Assembly: GCA_023391695.1 (NCBI GenBank)
Contig: JAEWAK010000064.1
Span: forward strand, 1 to 64,000
Length of the DNA stretch: 64,000 bases
Origin: Bacillota bacterium
GTDB taxonomy: Bacteria > Bacillota > Clostridia > Lachnospirales > Lachnospiraceae
Direction: 5' to 3'
Positions 45,863 to 54,326 of this stretch are shown here, in pieces. Every line of letters begins with the position of its first letter. Position 1 is the first letter of the stretch. The position numbers were made by a program, and so were the translations under genes. The notes beneath the pieces are model-generated. The model made no database searches, was not told the origin of the DNA, and saw nothing but the letters and a program-made list of their open reading frames with translations.

Positions 45863-46783
45863 ATGGAGTTAGAAGAACGGATAAGGCAAATTGCCGGTAT
45901 GAATAAAAGGATCCTTACGGCCGGGCTTATATTGACAGGAATATCGGCAGTTCTCTGCATGTTTTTTCTGTTTTATACGAGACTTGGGAAGCCGGTGTTC
46001 CTATATCATTATTATGAAGTCGGACTCCCTGTGAATGAAATGTCTCATGAGGAAGGGAAATTTGTCCTTTATTATATTGCGGACCGGTGGGATAACAGAA
46101 AAGTAACCGGGATATCTTTTAAAGAAGCGCCGGAAATTAGGTTTCAGGCAACGGAGGATAAAAATGACAATGGCTGGTTCGGTTCTTACAATATAGGAAT
46201 TCAGCAGGGAGAGAATTACGGAAGGTATACCCTCCATTCGGTTTATGTGAGCATGACCGGGGGCAGAGAGGACTGGAATCCGGAAGGGAAGCAGCTGACG
46301 CAGGCAAACTTTGAATTTATGGATGGAACCCGGTTGAGTGCCGACATCGGCAGAATCCATTTTTATAAACCGGAGGATCCCGAAACACCGTTGGAATCTT
46401 ATTCCGGTTCTGCCTCTTCCGACGGAACCGCATCTGTCACATTTCATATTAAAAGCGGCATATCTTTAATTAAAATAGACTCCCCTTTCATGGAGGAGGT
46501 AGATAAGTTATATGAAATTAAAGTAGACAGCTATGACGGGAAGAATATCAGCGGGATCCGGTACGGCAAGGGCAGCAGCATGACCATATACAGTATAAGA
46601 AAGCCTGTTGCCGGTGTGATTGAACAGATGTCTTTTTATGATTTAAAACCTTGTATTTATTTTAAATCCCCGGATGGGAAGACCGGGACAGAAAGGATTT
46701 ACAATTTAAATTATAATATATCAAACCGGTGGTTCAGCCAGTTACAGATTTACAAATATTTAAGGGTAAGGGGGGAGCTGTAA
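45863..46783 (+). CDS. Membrane-anchored protein of unknown function
   Basis: This 306-residue protein has one span near the N-terminus (LTAGLILTGISAVLCMFFLF) and a large extracellular beta-rich part without a known motif that I can name. It is coupled to the next gene: its stop is immediately followed by that gene's ATG. A GGGGTGAGG ribosome site precedes ATG 45863. It probably forms a pair with the 184-residue membrane protein. Confidence 0.65.
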   Translation: MELEERIRQIAGMNKRILTAGLILTGISAVLCMFFLFYTRLGKPVFLYHYYEVGLPVNEMSHEEGKFVLYYIADRWDNRKVTGISFKEAPEIRFQATEDKNDNGWFGSYNIGIQQGENYGRYTLHSVYVSMTGGREDWNPEGKQLTQANFEFMDGTRLSADIGRIHFYKPEDPETPLESYSGSASSDGTASVTFHIKSGISLIKIDSPFMEEVDKLYEIKVDSYDGKNISGIRYGKGSSMTIYSIRKPVAGVIEQMSFYDLKPCIYFKSPDGKTGTERIYNLNYNISNRWFSQLQIYKYLRVRGEL

Positions 46784-47338
46784 ATGTTTGACGGTTACAG
46801 GGCAATATTCTGGGGGCTTTTCTTTATAAGTTTCCATTTTAATCTTGGAGATTTTCAGATTCTCCCCAATTTTATCGGCTGGGCTATGATTTTAAGCGGT
46901 ATCGGTAAATTACAAAACACTTATCCATCCGATAAATTTTCAAAAGCAGCCAGGCTGGCACTTATTGCAGTAATTTATTCCGTAATCAGCCTGGTCTTTA
47001 CCTTTTCGGATCAATTCCAGGATAATTTTTCACCCTTTATGGTGATATTGCTTTTATTCATTGATACCGTTGAACTGTTAATGGAATATTATCTTTTAAG
47101 CGGTTCCGCGGAACATTTATGTGATAATAATAATCCGGATATGGCAGAGGGGCTTATAATGCAGCTGAGGGTTTACCTGATTGTTTATTTTGCTAATATT
47201 ATATTTCTATGCGTTTCCTTAACCTTGTTTTTAAATTCCTGGGCTGTTGCCGTCGCAGTAATCGGAATGATTTTAAGAATCTGTTATATGGCTATGATAA
47301 GTAAATTAAAGCATCTTAACCAGGAGGAAACCGTCTAA
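46784..47338 (+). CDS. Multi-span membrane protein of unknown function
   Basis: This 184-residue protein has about five hydrophobic segments (AIFWGLFFISFHFNLGDFQI, FIGWAMILSGIGKL, ALIAVIYSVISLVF, PFMVILLLFIDTVELL, LIVYFANIIFLCVSL). It starts right after the previous stop, so the two are co-translated. No family was recognised. Terminator 47392-47436 follows. Confidence 0.65.
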   Translation: MFDGYRAIFWGLFFISFHFNLGDFQILPNFIGWAMILSGIGKLQNTYPSDKFSKAARLALIAVIYSVISLVFTFSDQFQDNFSPFMVILLLFIDTVELLMEYYLLSGSAEHLCDNNNPDMAEGLIMQLRVYLIVYFANIIFLCVSLTLFLNSWAVAVAVIGMILRICYMAMISKLKHLNQEETV

Positions 47339-47391
47339 AATAATGGGGATTGAATAGAAATACAGCCGAATTATTATGAAATAACTGTATT

Positions 47392-47436
47392 AATCAGGGA
47401 AGAAAGGTTGCGTAAAAAGGTCTTTCTTCCCTGATT
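47392..47436. terminator. Terminator after the membrane-protein pair
   Basis: AATCAGGGAAGAAAG (47392-47406) pairs perfectly with CTTTCTTCCCTGATT (47422-47436). It lies between convergent genes and can serve both sides. Confidence 0.8.
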
Positions 47437-47488
47437 TAGCTGATGGGTTTGGTTTTTAGCATTTGGACCAAATTTAAAAACCCCCATG

Positions 47489-48799
47489 CTATATCGGCAT
47501 CGGGGGTGTAATATTAACGGTTTCAATTTCGAATTGAGAATTTATGATCGGCCACATCTGAGGGTAGTAATTCATGATGTTCCAGATGCCGGTGCCGTTA
47601 AATCCGTATTCCGGCACCAGTTGGACTAAAGCATTGATACTTCTTGCATCGATGAACCAAACGATATGCCGTATCAGTATCCCGGATTTGTTTATGGTGT
47701 ATTGAAAATACGGAGACTGGGATATTTCATCAAATAGTATCACAGCCCCGACATCCCGGGCTAAGTTTATGCAGGACTCCAAGGTAAGGGAATTGGCTTT
47801 TGTGAAACCAACCACATATGGAAGTTCCCAATCGTATCCGATAATCGGTAATCCGATATCAATTTTGCCGGGTGGGATCAGGGTCACCGCATAATTCAGA
47901 AACTCTCTCAGCATGAAGTTGGAACTTACAGGGGCAGGCGGTCCATAAGAATAACCCCAATTGTAAGTCATTATGGTCATGCCATTTGCTCTTTGAGCAA
48001 TTTCGGAATAATGAATTCTTTCAAATGTAATTTGATTTACATTGTATACGGTACTTGGTGTTATGGTAACGAATACTTTATATCCTTCTTTATTTAAACG
48101 GCTGGCCAGTTTTGTTATATAAATCTCATATATATGCCTGTTCTCTGCGTTGATATATTGAAAGGTCATGTTTAATCCATAATAACCTTTTGCTGCCAAT
48201 ATATAGAGGATTTTATCGATATGCCTGTCTACCAGGGTTTGATTATATAATATGCCGTAGTCTATTTCAATACTTCCCGTTCCTTCGCCCGTTAAAGTTG
48301 ATAATAACATAATCGGAGCAACTCCGTAATCTTTGGCAATCTGAATAATTTCCGTATCATCTATGCCGATTATATCAGCCTCTGCCGTACTCCTGTAACC
48401 AAAGATAGACAGGTAGGTAAGGAAAGGCAGCGTCTTTTTCAGTACGGCCCTGTCAATGTAGGGGTTTGCATAACCATTCGTAGATATTCTTCCGTTACCT
48501 TTCTTATAACGTATGACAAGAGTTTCTCCGGGATAAATAAATTTTCTGTCCAAAAGAAAAGGATTATTCCGTATCAGTTGTATCAGGGTAACATCGTAAG
48601 CATCCGCGATACTTTTTAATGTATCCCCTTCCTGAACCGTATACGTCTGCTCCGGATTGGCAATTACGATCGTCTGTCCGGTTACTAGTTCATCAGGGCA
48701 GGTGATTCCATTATCCTCGATGAGTCTTGTAACGGATACATTATAATAATCCGCAATGGTATAAATTGTTTCCCCGGGTTGTACCACATGTATAGTCAT
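47489..48799 (-). CDS. LysM-LysM-GH18 spore-type protein (SleL/YaaH-like) with altered active site
   Basis: This 436-residue protein begins with two LysM repeats (HVVQPGETIYTIADYYNVSV and YTVQEGDTLKSIADAYDVTL), then a GH18 barrel like SleL/YaaH, which cuts cortex muramic lactam glycan during spore germination. No signal peptide is present, as in spore-targeted members. The usual catalytic strand DxxDxDxE is here YGLNMTFQY: the acids are replaced and the Glu is Gln. Hydrolysis is therefore doubtful, and it may act as a spore glycan-binding protein. Confidence 0.85.
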   Translation of the reverse strand: MTIHVVQPGETIYTIADYYNVSVTRLIEDNGITCPDELVTGQTIVIANPEQTYTVQEGDTLKSIADAYDVTLIQLIRNNPFLLDRKFIYPGETLVIRYKKGNGRISTNGYANPYIDRAVLKKTLPFLTYLSIFGYRSTAEADIIGIDDTEIIQIAKDYGVAPIMLLSTLTGEGTGSIEIDYGILYNQTLVDRHIDKILYILAAKGYYGLNMTFQYINAENRHIYEIYITKLASRLNKEGYKVFVTITPSTVYNVNQITFERIHYSEIAQRANGMTIMTYNWGYSYGPPAPVSSNFMLREFLNYAVTLIPPGKIDIGLPIIGYDWELPYVVGFTKANSLTLESCINLARDVGAVILFDEISQSPYFQYTINKSGILIRHIVWFIDARSINALVQLVPEYGFNGTGIWNIMNYYPQMWPIINSQFEIETVNITPPMPI

Positions 48800-48891
48800 T
48801 CATACCCTCTGGTAATTTATTTGTTTTATTATATGTATGGATTGTTAATACGTTCAATAGCTGTAAATATTTACCTGGTGCGTGTATAGTA

Positions 48892-49012
48892 CTAACCTTT
48901 ATACTCTAAAGGCATATCACAGTAATCACATTTTTTTACGGTTTTGACTTCTATTTTTTTCTTCCGCAGTTTTTACAGGTAATTACTTTAAAGTCCGGCG
49001 GAGCACGAAACA
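48892..49012 (-). pseudogene. Zinc-ribbon fragment, frameshifted in an A-run
   Basis: The minus strand encodes DLFRAPPDFKVITCKNCGRK and, after a one-base shift in a run of seven A's, IEVKTVKKCDYCDMPLEYKG with stop at 48892. Two CxxC pairs would make a small zinc ribbon. There is no start codon in frame because it overlaps the end of the preceding gene. It is probably a remnant or a 3' exon-like tail lost from a longer gene. Confidence 0.45.
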
Positions 49013-49014
49013 GA

Positions 49015-50058
49015 TCAGTAGGTTTTATTCATATACCGCCTGGGCTGTCCCGTCTCGTCAATTAAATAAATCTCCACATATAATTCTTTCGATTCCACAT
49101 CGTCATAAATTATATTTCCCCCTGTTAATGCCGCATATGCAACATCCACGCCCAATTCCCCCATCTCAAATGGCTGCTGTGCTACGGTGCCCTGCATTAG
49201 CCCTTCATTTATGGCATGAATGGCAGCAGCATCACCGTCAAATCCGATTACCATGATCTGGCCTCTTTTCCCGGCTTCATCAATTGCCTGTGCCGCGCCC
49301 AGAGCCATTCTGTCATTTTCACAAAATACCACGGCCAAATCATCTCCATAGGCAGCCAAAATATTTTTCATTGCATCGTAGGCCTGGGTTGTTTCCGAAT
49401 TTGCGGTTATTTCTGCAACGACTTCATATCCGCTGTCCGTCATGATTCTTTTGAAAGCTTCGCCGCGGCGCCTTGCATAGGCAGAAGTTTCTTCAACTTT
49501 AATAATTGCTACGTTCATACTGGTTAAGGAATGCCTTCGGATTAATTCCAATGCATATTCGCCGGCCAATGAACCGCCGGCATAGGAGTCTGATATAATA
49601 AATGCCACCACATCGGCGCCGCCGGTACCGACATCTACTACGACAACGGGGATTCCCGCTTTATTTGCAGAGTCAACGATAATGGGCATCCCAGGCGGAT
49701 AAAATGGAGAAATAACCAATGCATCGATGCCCTGCTCGATTAAATTAACAGCTCCTGTAATCATTTCTTCTGCGCTGCTTTTCTGATCGTGGGTAATTAC
49801 AGTTATACCTAGTTGCGCTGCCCTGGCAAGTACACCTTCCTGCATGGTATGAAAGAATTCATAGGAGTTGTTATATACAGACCAGCCTATCGTAAAGGGT
49901 TCTTCCGGGGAAGGGGCGGGAGATGCCGTAGTTACTTTGTAGGCTTCCACAGCCGCTCTGGGAATTTCTTCATAAAGCTTTGAAATACAATATATATTCA
50001 GAGAGAATAATACTAATAATATAAGTAAACCTGATAATATATTTAAACTTTTTTTCAT
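49015..50058 (-). CDS. Periplasmic-binding (LacI/RbsB fold) sugar-binding protein, membrane-tethered
   Basis: ATG 50058 (MKKSLNILSGLLILLVLFSL) is preferred over an upstream Met and gives about 347 residues with an N-terminal anchor, followed by a Pro/Ser linker. The Peripla_BP_4 fold shows FTIGWSVYNNSYEFFHTMQE, IDALVISPFYPPGMPIIVDS, IPVVVVDVGT and VFCENDRMALGAAQAIDEAG. There is no clear lipobox. No permease or ATPase is adjacent, so it may instead be a sensor subunit that presents sugars to a distant kinase. Confidence 0.82.
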   Translation of the reverse strand: MKKSLNILSGLLILLVLFSLNIYCISKLYEEIPRAAVEAYKVTTASPAPSPEEPFTIGWSVYNNSYEFFHTMQEGVLARAAQLGITVITHDQKSSAEEMITGAVNLIEQGIDALVISPFYPPGMPIIVDSANKAGIPVVVVDVGTGGADVVAFIISDSYAGGSLAGEYALELIRRHSLTSMNVAIIKVEETSAYARRRGEAFKRIMTDSGYEVVAEITANSETTQAYDAMKNILAAYGDDLAVVFCENDRMALGAAQAIDEAGKRGQIMVIGFDGDAAAIHAINEGLMQGTVAQQPFEMGELGVDVAYAALTGGNIIYDDVESKELYVEIYLIDETGQPRRYMNKTY

Positions 50059-50335
50059 TTTAACCTCTATTCCGGCGCTTATTTTAAGCATATGAAGTTT
50101 GTGCTTAATAGTCGCAGGCACAAAAACTTCCGGTTGAAAAATCAGAGAGTTTTCAACTAAACTGCCCCATCCGTTTCATCTGGCAAACTCCAAATAAATC
50201 GCCGTTTCCATATTTTACTATGATTAAAAATATGCGTGAAAATTTTATTATATTCTATTATTCCTAATATGCCTGTATTCAGGTCTGGTATAACGGAAAC
50301 TGGTATAATAAAGGGTGGGGCTTAGTTTAAATATT

Positions 50336-50416
50336 AAGGGTCTGCTGCAAAATCCAAAATTTATCTCACTTGGGACCCAAGTTCGGTAAATTTATTATTT
50401 TGTGACAGACCCTTTT
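50336..50416. terminator. Long-range inverted repeat downstream of fosX
   Basis: AAGGGTCTG (50336-50344) pairs with CAGACCCTT (50406-50414), followed by TTT. Inside is a second pairing (CTTGGGACCCAAG, about 50369-50381). The T-run favours plus-strand termination, but no plus-strand gene precedes it. Confidence 0.5.
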
Positions 50417-50461
50417 TCTCCTGGATATATTCGGAATAAAGCGGTTGTGGATATATTAGAA

Positions 50462-50875
50462 TTATATGTTATTAGTTTTGGTATATGATGACAGTCTATT
50501 TTCCAGGGTTTCGGTGTGAAGTTCAAATAGATTATTATCATAATCATAAAAGTAAATAGAATAACCTTCCCCGGGTATTCTTTCTCTTGGGGGCTTTAGT
50601 TCTAAATTAAGCATTTTTATCCTTTCCAGATAACTGTCTATATCGGAATCGGGTATTTTAAAGGCGATATGATGATAAGTCCTGTTAATTATATTTTCAT
50701 CTTCCATTACAGCAATCCACTGATTGCCAATAAGAAAAAAGCGTTCTTTAAATAAGGAATGTTTCTTTTCGCCGCTGTAATATACTTCTTCGGCATGAAA
50801 CAGTTCTTTAAACAATTCAGTTGTTATTTGTAAATTTTTCACAACGAAAGTAATATGGCTTATATTTTCGATCAT
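50462..50875 (-). CDS. fosX: FosX fosfomycin resistance hydrolase
   Basis: This 137-residue vicinal-oxygen-chelate enzyme matches FosX closely: ISHITFVVKNLQITTELFKE, RFFLIGNQWIAVME, YHHIAFKIPDSDIDSYLERI, PPRERIPGEGYSIYFYDYDN and NLFELHTETLENRL. Mn-binding residues are His near 7, His near 68 and Glu near 117. FosX adds water to the fosfomycin epoxide. It stands alone, a common intrinsic resistance gene in Clostridia and Listeria. Confidence 0.92.
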   Translation of the reverse strand: MIENISHITFVVKNLQITTELFKELFHAEEVYYSGEKKHSLFKERFFLIGNQWIAVMEDENIINRTYHHIAFKIPDSDIDSYLERIKMLNLELKPPRERIPGEGYSIYFYDYDNNLFELHTETLENRLSSYTKTNNI

Positions 50876-50906
50876 ATATATGGTACCTCTTGCTTCAATT
50901 TTATAT

Positions 50907-50945
50907 CAAGACAGCTGGAGGGTAATCCAACCTATCCGTCTCGGC
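50907..50945 (+). repeat. Partial copy of the small-RNA 5' region
   Basis: It starts CAAGACAGCTGGAGGGTAAT and ends TATCCGTCTCGGC, matching 51057-51096 (CAAGACAGCCGG..TATCCGCTTCGGC). A long hairpin (TATAGTATAGG/CTTATACTATA, about 50951-50978) follows in place of the other copy's terminator. It is a diverged paralogue of the RNA gene; no good promoter was seen. Confidence 0.55.
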
Positions 50946-51019
50946 ACAAGCTATAGTATAGGCTCATGCTTATACTATATCGTAAGCCGTCCTTGTGTCC
51001 GGAGTGGTTTATTTTATCA

Positions 51020-51048
51020 TTGACACTACGTAATACGTAGTTTATAAT
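51020..51048 (+). promoter_or_regulatory. Sigma-A promoter with palindrome in the spacer
   Basis: TTGACA (51020-51025) and TATAAT (51043-51048) are both perfect, with 17 bp between. The spacer holds CTACGTAATACGTAG, an inverted repeat centred between the boxes that could seat a repressor. It should start RNA at about 51055. Confidence 0.85.
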
Positions 51049-51054
51049 ATACTT

Positions 51055-51163
51055 AACAAGACAGCCGGAAGATAGCTCAAACCTATCCGCTTCGGCGAAA
51101 ATTATATTACGATGAAAATAGTCGTCCTAACTTTTGCGGAGCGTAGGGCGGCTATTTTTTGTT
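51055..51163 (+). ncRNA. Predicted small RNA (about 105 nt), antitoxin-like
   Basis: It lies between a consensus promoter and a strong terminator and has no coding frame. It begins AACAAGACAGCCGGAAG. The terminator stem AAAATAGTCGTCCTA (51115-51129) pairs with TAGGGCGGCTATTTT (51144-51158), then T's. Its 3' end overlaps the tail of the convergent hydrophobic peptide gene, the layout of TxpA/RatA and BsrG/SR4 type I toxin-antitoxin pairs. Confidence 0.65.
51115..51160 (+). terminator. Terminator of the small RNA
   Basis: It has a 15-bp stem (51115-51129 with 51144-51158) containing G-T pairs, followed by T's. On the minus strand it would be the 3' end of the peptide transcript. Confidence 0.8.
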
Positions 51164-51251
51164 CTTGTCATTTCTGACAAGGGTTATAATAGCTACAAGC
51201 ATAATTACAAAGGTGAATAAAATCACTATATGTAATGTATATAAGCACCAC
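51152..51251 (-). pseudogene. Hydrophobic toxin-like peptide, frame interrupted
   Basis: The ribosome site AAAGGGGGTGG precedes GTG 51251. This first frame reads VVLIYITYSDFI and then loses sense; the hydrophobic tail FTFVIMLVAIITLVRNDKNK with stop TAG at 51152 is in the neighbouring frame. One missing or extra base near 51216 would join them into a 34-residue single-span peptide with a basic tail, like type I holin-like toxins. Alternatively a GTG near 51218 starts a 24-residue form without a good ribosome site. Confidence 0.55.
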
Positions 51252-51369
51252 CCCCTTTCGCAAGACTCGAAACGGGTGGCGTGACCGCCCTACCGGCTGC
51301 CTGGGTAAGTATTTATATTGTCAATGTTGTGAATAATTTCCAATTATTAGTAGGGACATTTTATTAGTT

Positions 51370-52422
51370 TTAGATATACATTGAAGCCGTTTTTATAAGA
51401 ACATCTTTAAATGAGTAAATATCATTGATAGAATCAATGTATGTACGTGTAAAGTCTTTCTTTTCGTCAGGAATTATAATTTGCTTCTTTTTTCTATCAA
51501 GAACTATCCTGCAAATGGTCTTTCTGATATTACCCTTGTATAATACTGAGAAATATCTCTCATTATCTTTGTATGTAATATCTTCTGGACTAACAATACC
51601 TAAAAGAATACTCTTTATTATATAATAGCTTTCTATTTCTTCGTCAGTGGTGTGAATTTTTGTAACTTCCATGTCTTCTAAGGGTTCTTCAACAGTAGCA
51701 GCGGGTTCACTTTCAGTTTTTAGTGCTGAGGAAATTTTATCACTCATCATTTCACTTATATAATCGTTAAGAGATTTTTTTATGATTCCCCTGAATTTAT
51801 CGACTACATTTTGTGTTTTTACACCATCATATATACTTGATAAGATATATTTAACAAAGTCATCAGTAGGCTCTTTTAACTGATTCGCAAATAAATTTTT
51901 GACTGATTTAGAATATTTTAATTCAGATGCTGTACTAAAAATATTCTCTACATCGAAAGAATCCCGGCTAAATTTTCTTAATTCAGTCACAAGATTAGGC
52001 TTAACATTAAGTATATCAAATTCTAAAAAAGGAGTTAAATCCATCTTGTTTGATTCGTCTAAATCTGTATAAAAATTGTAGTTAAGACCATTAGTAAGTA
52101 TGCCAAATTTTGCATTAGTAGTGCTAAAGTATCTAAATAATTGAGAACTGTGTTTATCTAAGTTCTCACCACACCACTTGCATTCAATTAAAATAACAGG
52201 GGCTCCATCTTTCATAATAGCATAATCAACTTTTTCACCTTTTTTAATACCAACATCAGCGGTAAACTCAGGTAGAAATTCGTCTGGGTTAAAAACATCA
52301 TAGCCAAGCATTTGAAAAAACGGAACAACTAAAGACATTTTAGTTGCTTCCTCTGTAGGAATTTGATCTTTCAGTTTTTGAACTCTTACAGAAAACTGCC
52401 TTACTTCATCAATAAAATCCAT
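51370..52422 (-). CDS. Stand-alone HsdR-N type PD-(D/E)XK nuclease-like protein
   Basis: This 350-residue protein matches the type I restriction enzyme R-protein N-terminal domain: TEEATKMSLVVPFFQMLGYD, then KKGEKVDYAIMKDGAPVILI with the catalytic Asp, ECKWCGENLD with Glu-x-Lys, and QLFRYFSTTNAKFGILTNGL. No helicase, methylase or specificity gene is adjacent. The C-terminal half has an acidic linker and a small beta domain (DRKKKQIIIPDEKKDFTR). Such solitary genes are common in Firmicutes and may be defence remnants or act in phage exclusion. Confidence 0.8.
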   Translation of the reverse strand: MDFIDEVRQFSVRVQKLKDQIPTEEATKMSLVVPFFQMLGYDVFNPDEFLPEFTADVGIKKGEKVDYAIMKDGAPVILIECKWCGENLDKHSSQLFRYFSTTNAKFGILTNGLNYNFYTDLDESNKMDLTPFLEFDILNVKPNLVTELRKFSRDSFDVENIFSTASELKYSKSVKNLFANQLKEPTDDFVKYILSSIYDGVKTQNVVDKFRGIIKKSLNDYISEMMSDKISSALKTESEPAATVEEPLEDMEVTKIHTTDEEIESYYIIKSILLGIVSPEDITYKDNERYFSVLYKGNIRKTICRIVLDRKKKQIIIPDEKKDFTRTYIDSINDIYSFKDVLIKTASMYI

Positions 52423-52589
52423 AGCAATACCCCTTTTCTAAGTTTATTTATAATGAACTCGCGTGAGTTACATTATCTCAAGTAAATATTCTTTTATGAG
52501 AATAGTATGGGTCATTTGTACTGTTATGTCAATATATGGTAACGATTTTTAAAAAAAATACTCTGCTGTTTATTGTTTATTAGATAAAA

Positions 52590-52847
52590 CGTTTTGGTAA
52601 AGTAAGAATTACAGAAGGTGGATGCAGAACTTTCCGGGGAATATGTAAGTACTTTGGAGTAGTCTACAAGGAAGAAACCGTTATGATCAAAGAAGATGTA
52701 ACAAGAAATACTCCCAAAGCAGCTATTAAATGGCTCCAGGAGAAGCTTAATAAAGTGTTACCGGGGCCGACCTATATACCATTAAAGACAGATGGGATAT
52801 TCAGCCCAAAAGTGAGAATTGCAGTACTTGTGCATTGGGAATCCTGA
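52590..52847 (+). pseudogene. Peptidoglycan-binding domain fragment
   Basis: The frame is open from a TAG at about 52580 to TGA 52845-52847. It reads KAAIKWLQEKLNKVLPGPTY, then LKTDGIFSPKVRIAVLVHW, a PGB_1-type repeat (LQ..L, DGIFG..). An internal ATG 52683 would give 54 residues, but no ribosome site is obvious. It looks like the end of a lysozyme or amidase gene whose beginning is gone. Confidence 0.55.
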
Positions 52848-52880
52848 GGATGGAAACAGGATGGAAACAGGATGGAAAAG
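52848..52880 (+). repeat. Three direct copies of GGATGGAAACA
   Basis: 11-bp units lie at 52848, 52859 and 52870 (the last ending AAG), immediately after the stop of the peptidoglycan-binding fragment. It is a slippage-type repeat. Confidence 0.75.
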
Positions 52881-53050
52881 ATAGTGGGTGGATTGCCGGA
52901 TCCGGAATAAGAGAAGCATTAGCTAAAATACAATGCACTGCCCCGGTCATCAAGACCGGGGGCAATTATTACTTCCTTATAGTTTTGCATAGCTTTAACT
53001 CACAATTATCTGTTAAATCTATGCTTGCCATGAAATTAAAAGAGTAAAGA

Positions 53051-53455
53051 CTATTCAAGCATTTCATATGCTGATATACTTATTTTATTAATTCTTGTAT
53101 CAGTTGTCGATATTGAAAAACGATATTGTGAACCTGCATTCACTAGTAATGAAGTAACATTTACTGTTGATAGAGATGTCATTTGGTATCCCTTAACAAA
53201 TGTCCAAGCGCCATCGACATATTCTTCTAGAAAAGCATAACGATAAGTACCATCGTAGCCGGAATCAATGATATTATAAGATAATCTATCTGTAGTCGGT
53301 GTAAATATTGGTGTTCTATAGGGTAGACCAGATCTTACAGTGGCATTGGTAATATTAAAAAAATAGGATTTAGTTGCTGCATATGTTGGGGCGGATGAAG
53401 CAAATATAAATATTGCTAATAATAAAATAGAAATAATCTTTTTTTTCTTTAACAT
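53051..53455 (-). CDS. Small secreted protein, unknown
   Basis: This 134-residue protein has a clear signal peptide (MLKKKKIISILLLAIFIFAS, cleavage likely after TYA). The mature part is rich in Tyr, Ser and Thr with beta-type patterns (NITNATVRSGLPYRTPIFTP). AGGAGGATATA precedes ATG 53455. No family was recognised. It is preceded by a long AT-rich gap and is probably monocistronic. Confidence 0.7.
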   Translation of the reverse strand: MLKKKKIISILLLAIFIFASSAPTYAATKSYFFNITNATVRSGLPYRTPIFTPTTDRLSYNIIDSGYDGTYRYAFLEEYVDGAWTFVKGYQMTSLSTVNVTSLLVNAGSQYRFSISTTDTRINKISISAYEMLE

Positions 53456-53873
53456 TTTATATCCTCCTTATTAAAATACAAGTAATGTTTCAATGACATA
53501 ACTTTGTTATATAAAATAATTACACTTTATATTAAAGTATCTCCATCCGGATTTAAAATTTAGAGATTACTATTAATATCTGTTATGTGTCACAATATAT
53601 GGTTGTCTGATGAAGTTAATGTAACATGATTTCCAATTTTTATCAATATTATCTGCGTATTCTACATGTTTTTTGCATATTCTACAATTTTATTAGTGAT
53701 ATAATTTGCTAAATGATAATTTACATATTTTGTAAAATGCTTATAGGTTACAAAAGTGTTGAGGGAAGAGAACTGTTTATGTTAATCCAGAGACGGTTCT
53801 CTACTCTATGCCAAATTGCTGAAATGTTAAGATGTATAAAAATAGCCCGGATTTAATAACCCGGGCACTGGTT
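53456..53873. other. Non-coding gap
   Basis: No gene was seen. AT-rich direct copies of TGCATATTCTACA-like sequence occur near 53653-53690 (TCTACATGTTTT and TCTACAATTTTA). A short hairpin GCCCGG/CCGGGC (53847-53865) may end the minus-strand thioesterase pseudogene transcript. Confidence 0.4.
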
Positions 53874-54275
53874 TTATTCGTTATATTCTAGGACAGAGTC
53901 ATCTTCAGGAAGCAAACCTTCCAAACTTAGTGGCAAAACGAAACGTATATGGGTTCCAGCTCCAACTTGTCCTTTTTATGAGGAGGCAACTACGCGAAAC
54001 TCCACACGCCGTCTGTCGATTTCGATTACAGTGGTGGTTACTAATACTTCCGTCCCAATTGGAATGGCAAGGTCGAGGGATGCATTCACAGGAGTTCCGA
54101 CTGAGAGCTTGCCTTTTGGTAAAGCTGGCAAAATGCATTGATAACTGGCGGTTTCCATAGCAGCGATATCCGGAGTGGAAAAGACTTTGGACAGGTCATT
54201 CCCATAAGCGGATGCTGTCTTTGTTTCATCAACCATTACTGTAATTGTATTGCTCATCTCAACTTTCAGCTCCAT
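53874..54275 (-). pseudogene. FlK-type hot-dog thioesterase with in-frame TAA
   Basis: The start MELKVEMSNTITVMVDETKT and the core STPDIAAMETASYQCILPAL match the fluoroacetyl-CoA thioesterase (FlK)-like family, which hydrolyses small acyl-CoAs. The frame reaches VEFRVVASS and meets TAA at 53976-53978. With no frameshift at all it then continues KGQVGAGTHIRFVLPLSLEG to a natural stop at 53874, giving 133 codons, the normal length. A single point mutation (for example GAA to TAA) explains it. Without the last 33 residues the final strand VGAGTHIRFV of the hot-dog fold is missing. Confidence 0.8.
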
Positions 54276-54326
54276 ACGTTTTTCCTTTCTTTTATTTGAA
54301 GGTTCGGATAGTCCGTATTGCATGAA

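Noticed and set aside
53905..54138. 77-residue minus-strand frame overlapping the thioesterase
   Set aside because: It is an out-of-frame reading of the FlK-like pseudogene, with His/Arg/Cys-rich nonsense.
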